Assembly (NCBI RefSeq): GCF_003014535.1
Contig: NZ_PYGD01000001.1
Coordinates: forward strand, 124,001 to 188,000
Direction of reading: 5' to 3'
From: Taibaiella chishuiensis
GTDB lineage: Bacteria > Bacteroidota > Bacteroidia > Chitinophagales > Chitinophagaceae
Length of the DNA stretch: 64,000 bases
Below, in pieces: positions 53,967-62,040 of this stretch; positions within the stretch are counted from its first letter, which is position 1; every line of letters starts with the position of its first letter. A program made the translations under genes and the position numbers. The notes beneath the pieces were generated by a model. That model was not told the origin of the DNA. It saw only the letters and a program-made list of their open reading frames with translations, and did not search any database.

Positions 53967-56942
53967 TCAATATATTTTCAGCAACAGGCGCAATAGCGTA
54001 CCACGCCCGGGAACACTGTCGCAGCTCAGCTCGCCGCCGATCCGTTTGGCGCGGTTATTCATATTGCCGAGCCCGTTGCCTTTACCAGTGACCGAGGTAT
54101 CGAAACCTTTGCCATTATCGAGCAATTCGAATACAAGCAATTCGCCCTGGCGGCTTACCTTAAGCGCAATGCGGGTAGCCTCGCCATGCTTCAGGCTATT
54201 GGTGATCGCCTCTTTAAAGATCATGATCATGTTGCGGCTGTAATCGATGGGCAATTTAATATGGGTATCGGACAGGGTATCCTGCTCGAAGTCGAATTGT
54301 ATATCCGAATCCTGCAGCATCTCCTCGGCATTCTGCCTTATCCGCAGGATAATCTCCTCGAGGTAATCACTCTGGGGTTGCAGCGACCAGATAATATCTT
54401 TCGACCCGTTGTAAAGCGAGGTTACATTGGCCTGTATCTGGCCCAGTATACCCTTTACTTCCGGGCTGGAGGCAGGCAGCTTGCCGGTAGCGATGGTAGC
54501 CAGCAGGTTGATCCGGGTCAGTTTATTGCCGATCTCATCGTGAAAATCTTCGGCGGTCTTCTGGCGTACACGCGCCTGCTCCTCTTCGCGCAAACGGTCC
54601 TCCCACCTGCGCCGCAGCTCTTTCTGATGATTGCGGTAGTAAACAACCGCCAGGAAAATGCCGATCAGCAGGAAGGCAATGCCCAGCCTGAAATACCAGG
54701 TGGTATAATAAGGCGCATTGATGATAAAGGGGTAACTGACCACATTGCTGTGCCAGTTGCCGGCAGCATCGGAAGCCCATACCTTAAACACATAACTGCC
54801 AGGCGGCAGGTTGGGATATACAACGGTATTCTGGTTGGTTTCGGTAAAGGTTTTATCTGCGCCCATAAGCTGGTAGCGATACCGCACCTTTTCGGGGCTC
54901 GACAGGAATACACCTTTAAAACTGAAGGTTAGGTGGTTTTGCGAAGGCGGAAACACAGGATGCAAAGGCAGGTCGCTGAAAGGCAGGGTACTATCGGCGT
55001 ATTTCTGCTCCGGTATATCTTTCGAGAAAAGCTTTACCCCCTGCAGCACCACGCGGGGCGCATGTTCGGGGGCCGCCGAGGTATAGGGGTTAAAGCGGAA
55101 CAGGCCTCTTGTCGTGCCAAACCAGAGATAACCTTCCCGGTCTTCGAAAGAGGCATTGGCATTATTTTCCACCCCGAGCAATCCATCCGACTTACCGAAG
55201 CTGCGAATCTTCATACCCTTATCGGTAAACGAAATTTTATCGATCCCGCAACCCGTGCCTACCCATATGCTACCGTCCTTATCCCGGAGCAGGCTGTATA
55301 CATAATCGCAGCTAAGCCCTCTTTTCTGATCGATATTACTGAGCTGGTGCGTGCCCCGGTTCCAAAGCACTACACCACGGTCGTCAGTACCGATATACAC
55401 GTACCGGTTGTCTGCCGCCAGGCACAGCGTGGTCGTATTATCCAGCAAGGGTTGCGGCAGCAGTTTACGGGTATCCGTCCGGTAGAGGTACACGCCTTTA
55501 CGCGTGCCGAGCAGCATAGAGTCGGTACCGATCATCAGCGTGGCATAAATCTCGCGGGCCTTGGGCAAGGGGTCGTACAGGATGGAATCGCCGGCCAGGT
55601 GGTACAAGCCGTTAACCGAGGATATCCAAAGTGTGCCCTCGTATTGGTACAGGTAGGTAATGTTGCGCGGTATCACCTTATTACGTGCTACGAAGGGCCG
55701 GGTGCTGCGCCCGTCGAGGTACCAGAGGCCGGCGCGCTGGGTACCGATCCAGAGCCTTCCGAAAGTATCGACCTGCAGGCTGTTTACACCCGATGCATAA
55801 GCGGGTATCGGCACCGGCTCCACGTTACTGTTGTTGCCGAGGCGATACAGGCCGGCATTACTGCTGGCCAGGTATATACTGCCGTCCTTGTATTGGGCCA
55901 TGCTCATTACACTGGGCGAGGCCAGGCCGCTGGCCCTGTCGTAATAGGTAAAGAGGCTGCCGGTGTAGGAAAAAATACCGGAGCCGTTGGTACCGATCCA
56001 GATATTGCCTTCCGCATCTTCAAAAAAATGGGTAACGTTATCGTCCGTCAACCCGTTATCATAGTTGTAGTGAATCCATTTACTGTTGCTGTACACCCAG
56101 GCGCCGCCATCCGAAAGCGACAGCCATATAATGCCGCGGCGGTCTTCGTACATGGTATTGAAGAAACCGTTTGCCGGCAAGCCTTTCAGGAATTCGGGGT
56201 AACGCAGCTGGCCTTTGTCTACCGCCAGCGGGCCACGGCTCGTATTACAATACAAGGTACCCGAATAAGCGCCGAAGCTCATATCGGCTATCACCAGATC
56301 GGGCTCGTGCTGCAGGTCTATTTCTTTTTTCCATCCCTGGCCGTTCCATACAAAAATGCCTTTACCCGGGTTTACCACCCAGGCCTTTTCACTTTTATCC
56401 AGGGTAATACTCAGGGTAGTTCCGATGGTGGTATCGCGTACAAACCGGCTGCCCGAAAAGCGGTACAGCTTATCATTAACGATGGTCCATACGTTGTTAT
56501 ACCGGTCGACAATGATCTTGCGGATTACATTTTCGCCGGCTTTAGAGGAGGGGTAATAGGTATGAAATTGTTGCCCGTTAAAAAAAGCGATCCCGTCGTT
56601 CGTACCGATCCAGGTATTTTTGTTGCGGTCGGTAGCCAGCGCCGTTATCACGTTGTTGGGCAGGCCTTTGCTTTTGTTGTAGTTAACAAAAAAGGAGCCG
56701 TCGAACACCGACAGGCCACCAAAGGTGCCGATCAGCAATTCGTTGTTCCTGTTCTGTGCAAATACAGTGGTCTGCGATTGCGCCAGGCCGTTCTCTACAT
56801 TAAAGTTGACGAAGTTCTGCTTTTGCGCATACAGGGAGGATATACCAAAAAGCAGGACTAAAAAAAACAAACAACGCGTTGCTCTTTGAGTCCGGATCCG
56901 GATGCTTTCGCGTTGTTTGTTTTCGCTTGTCATTCTAGTCAT
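53967..56942 (-). CDS. Orphan propeller-sensor histidine kinase (NarL-class)
   Basis: 991 residues. After an N-terminal membrane/signal segment (~25-42) lie Reg_prop blades (FNVENGLAQSQTTVFAQNRN; NTWIGTNDGIAFFNGQQFHT; GNIWIGTNGSGIFSYTG; GSIWVGTGCGIDKISF), a Y_Y_Y domain (KVRYRYQLMGADKTFTETNQ; LPPGSYVFKVWASDAAGNW), a transmembrane helix (~745-765), and a HisKA_3/HATPase core: His801 in DFHDEIGNKLTRINLL, then KEAITNSLKH and LLDNGKGFD. It has no adjacent response regulator; a distant NarL-type partner is expected. Confidence 0.92.
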   Translation of the reverse strand: MTRMTSENKQRESIRIRTQRATRCLFFLVLLFGISSLYAQKQNFVNFNVENGLAQSQTTVFAQNRNNELLIGTFGGLSVFDGSFFVNYNKSKGLPNNVITALATDRNKNTWIGTNDGIAFFNGQQFHTYYPSSKAGENVIRKIIVDRYNNVWTIVNDKLYRFSGSRFVRDTTIGTTLSITLDKSEKAWVVNPGKGIFVWNGQGWKKEIDLQHEPDLVIADMSFGAYSGTLYCNTSRGPLAVDKGQLRYPEFLKGLPANGFFNTMYEDRRGIIWLSLSDGGAWVYSNSKWIHYNYDNGLTDDNVTHFFEDAEGNIWIGTNGSGIFSYTGSLFTYYDRASGLASPSVMSMAQYKDGSIYLASSNAGLYRLGNNSNVEPVPIPAYASGVNSLQVDTFGRLWIGTQRAGLWYLDGRSTRPFVARNKVIPRNITYLYQYEGTLWISSVNGLYHLAGDSILYDPLPKAREIYATLMIGTDSMLLGTRKGVYLYRTDTRKLLPQPLLDNTTTLCLAADNRYVYIGTDDRGVVLWNRGTHQLSNIDQKRGLSCDYVYSLLRDKDGSIWVGTGCGIDKISFTDKGMKIRSFGKSDGLLGVENNANASFEDREGYLWFGTTRGLFRFNPYTSAAPEHAPRVVLQGVKLFSKDIPEQKYADSTLPFSDLPLHPVFPPSQNHLTFSFKGVFLSSPEKVRYRYQLMGADKTFTETNQNTVVYPNLPPGSYVFKVWASDAAGNWHSNVVSYPFIINAPYYTTWYFRLGIAFLLIGIFLAVVYYRNHQKELRRRWEDRLREEEQARVRQKTAEDFHDEIGNKLTRINLLATIATGKLPASSPEVKGILGQIQANVTSLYNGSKDIIWSLQPQSDYLEEIILRIRQNAEEMLQDSDIQFDFEQDTLSDTHIKLPIDYSRNMIMIFKEAITNSLKHGEATRIALKVSRQGELLVFELLDNGKGFDTSVTGKGNGLGNMNNRAKRIGGELSCDSVPGRGTLLRLLLKIY

Positions 56943-57004
56943 TTCCGTATTACAAAATACCGGTATTCCCGGGAGTATCCTGTCCCCCTGTAGACGTTAA
57001 AAAA

Positions 57005-57613
57005 CTACCGGATCTCTACTTCCAGCAGTTTTTCGTTGTTGAGGTAGCCCTCAAGCGAGTCGAAGGGCAACACCGCGCCTACGCCTTTTGGGGTACCGGT
57101 AAAGATAAGATCGCCGATCTGGAGTGTAAAATAGTTGGACACATAGCTGATTATTTTCTCGAAAGAGAATAACAGGTCTGAAGTATGCCCGCGCTGTACG
57201 GTTTCCTTGTTCACCATCAGGGAGAAAGAAGCGCCGTACAGTTCGCCTGGATCAAAAGGGATAAAGCGTCCTACGGCTGCAGAGTTGTCAAAACCTTTGG
57301 CAATCTCCCAGGGTAAACCTTTGGCCTTCAGTTTTGCCTGTACATCCCGGGCCGTAAAATCGATGCCAACGGTCCAGGCGTCGAAATACTGGCGGGCAAA
57401 CCGTTCCGGTATCTGGCGCCCGTTTTTACACACGCGCAGCACCACTTCACATTCATATTGCAGGTTATCCGTAAACTCCGGGTAATGAATGGGGGCGCCC
57501 GGTCTGGCGATGGCAGATTTGGGCTTCATAAAAATAACAGGTTCCTCAGGCACGGGATTGTTCAGTTCTTTGGCATGTTCCGCGTAATTTCGCCCGATGC
57601 AAATAATTTTCAT
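57005..57613 (-). CDS. Fumarylacetoacetate hydrolase-family protein
   Basis: 202 residues, the short form of the FAH superfamily. The start MKIICIGRNYAEHAKELNNP is the usual lead-in, PVIFMKPKSAIA follows, and the metal ligands are in LQYECEVVLRV (Glu-x-Glu) and in VGIDFTARDVQ. The C-terminal GDLIFTGTPKGVG motif is intact. Such enzymes act on acylpyruvates or decarboxylate oxaloacetate. It is the end of the minus-strand stretch and divergent from the thioesterase gene by 27 bases. Confidence 0.93.
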   Translation of the reverse strand: MKIICIGRNYAEHAKELNNPVPEEPVIFMKPKSAIARPGAPIHYPEFTDNLQYECEVVLRVCKNGRQIPERFARQYFDAWTVGIDFTARDVQAKLKAKGLPWEIAKGFDNSAAVGRFIPFDPGELYGASFSLMVNKETVQRGHTSDLLFSFEKIISYVSNYFTLQIGDLIFTGTPKGVGAVLPFDSLEGYLNNEKLLEVEIR

Positions 57614-57640
57614 TGTACTTTTTTTTAAGCCCTTTTGATT

Positions 57641-58102
57641 ATGGCGCGTGTAAAATTAATTTTTCCTTCGAAAAATCCTATTTTCAGCACAGAAATTCCT
57701 TTAAGGATCACAGATATGAATTATGGTAATCATTTAGGGAACGATGCCGTGCTCTCCCTGATGCATGACGCCAGGATGCGATTCCTGGCATCCCATAACC
57801 ATACCGAACTGGAAATAGGTGGTTGCGGCCTTATTATGGCCGATGTAATGATTGCTTATAAAGGACAAGGGTATTATGGGGATTTATTAAAAATTGAACT
57901 CTTCTGCACCGAAATCAGTTCCCGGTCTTTCGACCTGATGTACAAAATTACTGCAATTCGTAATAATACTTATATAGATATTGCAGATGCAAAAACAGGA
58001 ATGGTTGCTTTCGATTATACCAGCAACAAGGTTACCCTGATCCCCGCGGCTTTCCTGCAGTTGATCGACCCGCCGGCACCGCCATCCGGCGCGGCTTCCT
58101 AA
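57641..58102 (+). CDS. 4HBT hot-dog acyl-CoA thioesterase
   Basis: 153 residues from the ATG at 57641 (an upstream TTG is unlikely). The hot-dog fold is recognised by TEIPLRITDMNYGNHLGNDA, where the acidic Asp and NHLGND loop carry the active site, followed by LMHDARMRFLASHNHTELEI. It likely cleaves a medium or long acyl-CoA, or acyl-ACP. The next gene on this strand is the palmitoyltransferase-like enzyme, 95 bases on with its own promoter, so a link to sphingolipid-type synthesis is possible but unproved. Confidence 0.87.
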   Translation: MARVKLIFPSKNPIFSTEIPLRITDMNYGNHLGNDAVLSLMHDARMRFLASHNHTELEIGGCGLIMADVMIAYKGQGYYGDLLKIELFCTEISSRSFDLMYKITAIRNNTYIDIADAKTGMVAFDYTSNKVTLIPAAFLQLIDPPAPPSGAAS

Positions 58103-58109
58103 GCCCCTG

Positions 58110-58138
58110 TTTCGTACCGTATTATTTTATTAATTTTG
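58110..58138 (+). promoter_or_regulatory. Promoter of the palmitoyltransferase-like gene
   Basis: TTTC (58110-58113) and perfect TAATTTTG (58131-58138), 17 bases apart, give a ~55-base leader before the start at 58198. Confidence 0.6.
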
Positions 58139-58197
58139 CCGGGTTGCCGTAATTTTCGGGATCATTCATCTTAAACACATAACAGTTCAGACTTAAT

Positions 58198-59451
58198 ATG
58201 GACATATTTGCCAAATTTCAGAAGGACAGCGGGCCCATTGGCCAGTATAAAGAACAAGCACATGAATACTTTGCCTTTCCTAAACTCGAAGGCGAGATCA
58301 GTAACCGAATGATGTTCAGGGGTAAGGAGAAAATAGTATGGAGCCTGAATAACTACCTGGGGCTTGCCAACCATCCTGAAATCCGCAAGGCAGATGCTGA
58401 AGCCGCAGCCCAATGGGGTATGGCCTACCCGATGGGCGCCCGTATGATGAGCGGTAACTCCAATTACCACGATCAGCTGGAGCGTGAATTCGCTGAATTT
58501 ATCGGCAAAGAAGATGTAATGCTGCTCAACTATGGCTACCAGGGTATGTCCTCGGCCATCGACTCCCTGCTGTCGCGCCACGATGTGGTGGTATACGATG
58601 CAGAAAGCCATGCCTGTATTATCGACGGCCTGCGTATGCATATGGGCAAACGTTTCAAATTCAACCATAACGACGTAGACGATTGCGCCAAACAACTGGA
58701 ACGCGCCGCCAAACTGGTAGAAGGTACACCCGGCGGTATCCTCGTGATTACCGAAGGCGTATTCGGCATGAATGGCAACCAGGGCCGTATCGCAGATATT
58801 ATCGCCCTCAAGAAACGATATGACTTCCGCCTGTTCGTAGACGACGCCCACGGCTTCGGTACTATGGGTGAAAAAGGTGCGGGTATCGGCGAAGAACAAA
58901 ATTGTACGGAAGGCATCGACCTGTACTTCTCTACTTTCGCTAAATCGCTTGCCGGTATCGGCGGCTTTATCGGCGGCAATAAAGACATTATCTATTACCT
59001 GCGTTATAATATGCGCTCACAGATCTTTGCCAAATCGCTGCCTATGACGATGGTGATCGGCGGTCTGAAACGCATGGAGCTGATCCGTACCCGTCCCGAA
59101 CTGAAAGCCAAACTCTGGGAAAACGTGAACAAGCTGCAGAACGGCCTGCGCGAACGCGGTTTCAATATCGGCACCACCAATACCCCCGTAACCCCGGTAT
59201 ATATGGAAAGCGGCGTAACCGACGCTACCCAGCTGGTAGTGGACCTGCGCGAAAACTACCATATTTTCTGCTCTATGGTGATGTATCCCGTTATCCCGAA
59301 AGGACACCTGATCCTGAGGCTGATCCCTACAGCGGTACATACCGACGAAGATATCCAGATCACGCTGGATGCCTTCTCCGAAGTAAGAAACAAATTGGAA
59401 AAACAACTGTATCCCAAAGAGATACCCCAGGTAAGCAATGCACTTGCCTAA
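58198..59451 (+). CDS. Serine palmitoyltransferase-like alpha-oxoamine synthase
   Basis: 417 residues. This PLP family condenses an amino acid with an acyl thioester. The PLP lysine is Lys249 (STFAKSLAGIGGFIGG), the ring-stacking His is in ESHACIID (His138), and the VDDAHGFGTMG block binds the cofactor. In Bacteroidota the close relatives are serine palmitoyltransferase for sphingolipids and cysteate acyltransferase for sulfonolipids; sequence alone does not separate them. A shared terminator follows, then the minus-strand gldC. Confidence 0.85.
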   Translation: MDIFAKFQKDSGPIGQYKEQAHEYFAFPKLEGEISNRMMFRGKEKIVWSLNNYLGLANHPEIRKADAEAAAQWGMAYPMGARMMSGNSNYHDQLEREFAEFIGKEDVMLLNYGYQGMSSAIDSLLSRHDVVVYDAESHACIIDGLRMHMGKRFKFNHNDVDDCAKQLERAAKLVEGTPGGILVITEGVFGMNGNQGRIADIIALKKRYDFRLFVDDAHGFGTMGEKGAGIGEEQNCTEGIDLYFSTFAKSLAGIGGFIGGNKDIIYYLRYNMRSQIFAKSLPMTMVIGGLKRMELIRTRPELKAKLWENVNKLQNGLRERGFNIGTTNTPVTPVYMESGVTDATQLVVDLRENYHIFCSMVMYPVIPKGHLILRLIPTAVHTDEDIQITLDAFSEVRNKLEKQLYPKEIPQVSNALA

Positions 59452-59466
59452 GCATTATTTATAATA

Positions 59467-59501
59467 AAAGGTCCGGTACAGATGATGTACCGGACCTTTT
59501 T
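59467..59501. terminator. Bidirectional terminator between palmitoyltransferase-like gene and gldC
   Basis: Perfect AAAAGGTCCGGTACA / TGTACCGGACCTTTT stem with a 5-base loop, T runs on both strands, between convergent genes. Confidence 0.92.
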
Positions 59502-59519
59502 ATGTTACAGCAGTTTGCT

Positions 59520-59870
59520 TTATCCTTTCTGCTCTTCTTCCATCATTTTTTTATCTGCCTTTACTTTAAAGTCGCGGGCAAAAGTTTTCAGCTCGTCGGC
59601 CAGTTCGGCATTGCGGGTAGCACGGGTATAGGTATCGGCCATGGTCATCAGGGTCTGGAAGAAAAAGTCATTCATTTCATCCACCATCATTTTCTTGGTC
59701 CACAGGTCAATACGCAATGCGGTCTTCTCGTTACCGTCCCAAAGGGAAAGCAATACCCCTTTAGCGGGCGTTGCGGTATCCGAATTGTTACCGGAAGCGC
59801 TCCAGTCGATATGCTCCGGCATTTTCTCATTGTCTAGTATTACATTGATATTGATCGAATGCTTATTCAT
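59520..59870 (-). CDS. gldC: Gliding motility protein GldC
   Basis: 116 residues. It starts HSININVILDNEKMPEHIDW and ends with a coil rich in Lys/Glu; the block LLSLWDGNEKTALRIDLWTK and VDEMNDFFFQTLMTMADTY are characteristic of GldC. GldC is soluble and needed with other Gld proteins for gliding, or conserved in non-gliding Bacteroidota without a clear role. It stands alone here. Its presence is strong evidence for the phylum. Confidence 0.92.
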   Translation of the reverse strand: MNKHSININVILDNEKMPEHIDWSASGNNSDTATPAKGVLLSLWDGNEKTALRIDLWTKKMMVDEMNDFFFQTLMTMADTYTRATRNAELADELKTFARDFKVKADKKMMEEEQKG

Positions 59871-59944
59871 AATTTTTTATTGAATTAATGCGCAAAGGTG
59901 AGTAATTTATTGAAATTGCCCGCAGGAAATCTCTTATAAGCCCA

Positions 59945-60751
59945 TCAGTTGTCGGGGGTAACGTAAATATCGAGCTTATTGGCATAGAGGAAATACATGC
60001 GCTTGCGCTCGATACGCACATCGACCAGGTCGGCCGTATGCGGCAGGGGTATTACTTTAAGCGACAGGCTTTTGAGATCGTAGGCATTGAGGGTATCGCC
60101 CCGGCGGTACACCAGCTGGCTGCCGAAAGCCTGCATCCGGCTTACGCCCTTTATCTCCAGGGTATTGATAAAACTGGCAAACCGGTCGAAGGTGTAAATC
60201 CCTTTCTCTGCATCGCAAAGATATACTTTGCCCTCTCTTTCAATCATACAGGTGGGCTCGGGCACCGTACCCGATTCGATACGCATATCGTTGCTGGTAT
60301 TGGTGGCGTTCAGCTGATCGTCAATCTTTTTGAGCCGTGCATTATTAAAGTCGTATACCCAGATACGCCCGTCTACCGAAATGCCTACCGCGGGTGCATT
60401 AAAAATCCCGATCGTTTTCAGGTCCAGCTCGTTTTTCGGGGTCAGCATGCGGTCGAGCAGGATGATCTTCGAAAAATCGGCATAGAACAGCAGGATACGC
60501 AGTGGGTTGGTAGCGTCGATCCAGCTGAGATCGCCGTTCTGTATACTCCGGAAGTTGCCGGTGCTGTCGCCGTCCTGGCTGTACCGGATCAGCGAATTAT
60601 CGCCCCGTACCAGGTACACATTACCCATCTCGTCGGTGGTCATCAGGCGGGCATCCGCCACGGGTACCGACTTCAGCAGTTCCTGGGCAGGCAATCTGCC
60701 GCAGCAAAGGGCCAGGAGGAAAAGTGGCAGTATGGCATAAATGTATTTCAC
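59945..60751 (-). CDS. Exported beta-propeller-like protein
   Basis: 268 residues with a signal peptide (to ~residue 22, GRLPAQE). The mature part has repeated strands of an NHL/TolB-like pattern (DEMGNVYLVRGDNSLIRYSQ; SVDGRIWVYDFNNARLKKID; REGKVYLCDAEKGIYTFDRF; SQLVYRRGDTLNAYDLKSLS), about five or six blades. I do not recognise a named family. It starts 32 bases after the LptB stop on the same strand, so it is likely co-transcribed with lptB and may act in the periplasm at the lipopolysaccharide export site; this is inference. Confidence 0.78.
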   Translation of the reverse strand: MKYIYAILPLFLLALCCGRLPAQELLKSVPVADARLMTTDEMGNVYLVRGDNSLIRYSQDGDSTGNFRSIQNGDLSWIDATNPLRILLFYADFSKIILLDRMLTPKNELDLKTIGIFNAPAVGISVDGRIWVYDFNNARLKKIDDQLNATNTSNDMRIESGTVPEPTCMIEREGKVYLCDAEKGIYTFDRFASFINTLEIKGVSRMQAFGSQLVYRRGDTLNAYDLKSLSLKVIPLPHTADLVDVRIERKRMYFLYANKLDIYVTPDN

Positions 60752-60783
60752 GATAAAAAGTTTTTTTGACCGGGTTTGTTGTA

Positions 60784-61845
60784 TTACGCCTCTGCCTGCA
60801 ACAGCTCCAGGATAGCCTTCAGCTCCCGGTTCATGATTCCGGGATCGCTGGATAACTGCGTCGCCCGCTTCATGATGTCTTCTTTATGATGTGTCCTGGC
60901 ATAATCGAGTATCGCATTCCTGGTTTCCCGCATCTGCGCGAGGTAGGCAGCCACAGCCGGATCGTTATCCTCACCGGCCCCACCATTAAATTTGCCCTGT
61001 TCTTCCAGTTCCTGATACCCGTTTATAACAGCTTCCAGCGACCGGCTCAGCGACTCCGGGGTTACCGCTGTCTTTTCGCCCTTGGCTTCATCATGCAGCC
61101 AGTCTTTACGGCGCAGTACGAAGTCGCGGCCCAGGTACAGTTTCTTTACCTGTTCGTCGGTAGCCAGGTCCTCTGCCGTACCGGCCTTCAGCAGTTTACC
61201 TTCAAACATGAGGTAAGCGCGGTCGGTGATCGACAGGGTTTCGGTTACGTTGTGGTCGGTAATGAGGATACCGATATTTTTATACTTAAGCTTGGCCACG
61301 ATACCCTGGATATCTTCTACCGCGATGGGGTCGATACCGGCAAAGGGCTCATCGAGCAGGATAAATTTAGGATTAACAGCCAGGGCACGGGCTATTTCGG
61401 TACGCCGTCTTTCGCCGCCGCTCAGTACATCGCCGGGACTTTTGCGTACGTGCTGCAGGCGGAATTCGGCCAGCAGGCTTTCCAGCTTTTCCTTTTGCTG
61501 CGCGCGGGTCTGCTTCGTCATTTCCAGCACAGCGCGGATATTATCTTCCACCGACAGCTTACGGAATACCGAAGCTTCCTGGGGCAGGTAACCGATGCCC
61601 ATCTGCGCCCGTTTGTACATGGGCAGCTTGGTTATGTTCTCTTCATTGAGGAATACATTGCCTTCGTCGGGCTTTACCAGGCCTACTACCATATAAAACG
61701 AGGTGGTCTTGCCGGCGCCGTTGGGCCCGAGCAACCCTACGATCTCGCCCTGCGAGACCTCGATAGAACTGTGGTTGACCACAGTACGGCCCCGGTAACG
61801 CTTGACCAGGTCTACCGTGCGGATCTTTTCTTTTATCTCTTTCAA
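60784..61845 (-). CDS. lptB: LptB-type ABC ATPase with long C-terminal extension
   Basis: The ATPase part (~residues 8-240) is typical Lpt[21 protein letters not shown] (Walker A), [20 protein letters not shown] (Q-loop), [32 protein letters not shown] (Walker B) and the switch His in [10 protein letters not shown]. It powers lipopolysaccharide transport to the outer surface. The last ~110 residues form an extra helical region ([40 protein letters not shown]) absent from standard LptB. The start is uncertain: the TTG at 61881 lies inside a -7-like TAAATTTG (61886-61879), so the TTG at 61845 (353 residues) is preferred. Confidence 0.88.
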   Translation of the reverse strand: MKEIKEKIRTVDLVKRYRGRTVVNHSSIEVSQGEIVGLLGPNGAGKTTSFYMVVGLVKPDEGNVFLNEENITKLPMYKRAQMGIGYLPQEASVFRKLSVEDNIRAVLEMTKQTRAQQKEKLESLLAEFRLQHVRKSPGDVLSGGERRRTEIARALAVNPKFILLDEPFAGIDPIAVEDIQGIVAKLKYKNIGILITDHNVTETLSITDRAYLMFEGKLLKAGTAEDLATDEQVKKLYLGRDFVLRRKDWLHDEAKGEKTAVTPESLSRSLEAVINGYQELEEQGKFNGGAGEDNDPAVAAYLAQMRETRNAILDYARTHHKEDIMKRATQLSSDPGIMNRELKAILELLQAEA

Positions 61846-62040
61846 AACTGTATGGCCGATAAGGCTTTTGGAATGCTGCAAATTTAAAAATTTAACGGAT
61901 GCACCGGGCTTTTATTATTAAAGCCGGGGCCTGCACTCTGCCCCCTTCCGGGGGATATGCAGGGTCATTCCCCCCGGATGCGGTATTTTTTCCCTATTTT
62001 TAACGCCGCTTAAATCTTTACAACCATTATTTTACTGAAT

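Noticed and set aside
54933-56861. 642-codon plus-strand frame opposite the propeller kinase
   Set aside because: Antisense shadow; the minus-strand frame has clear propeller and kinase motifs.
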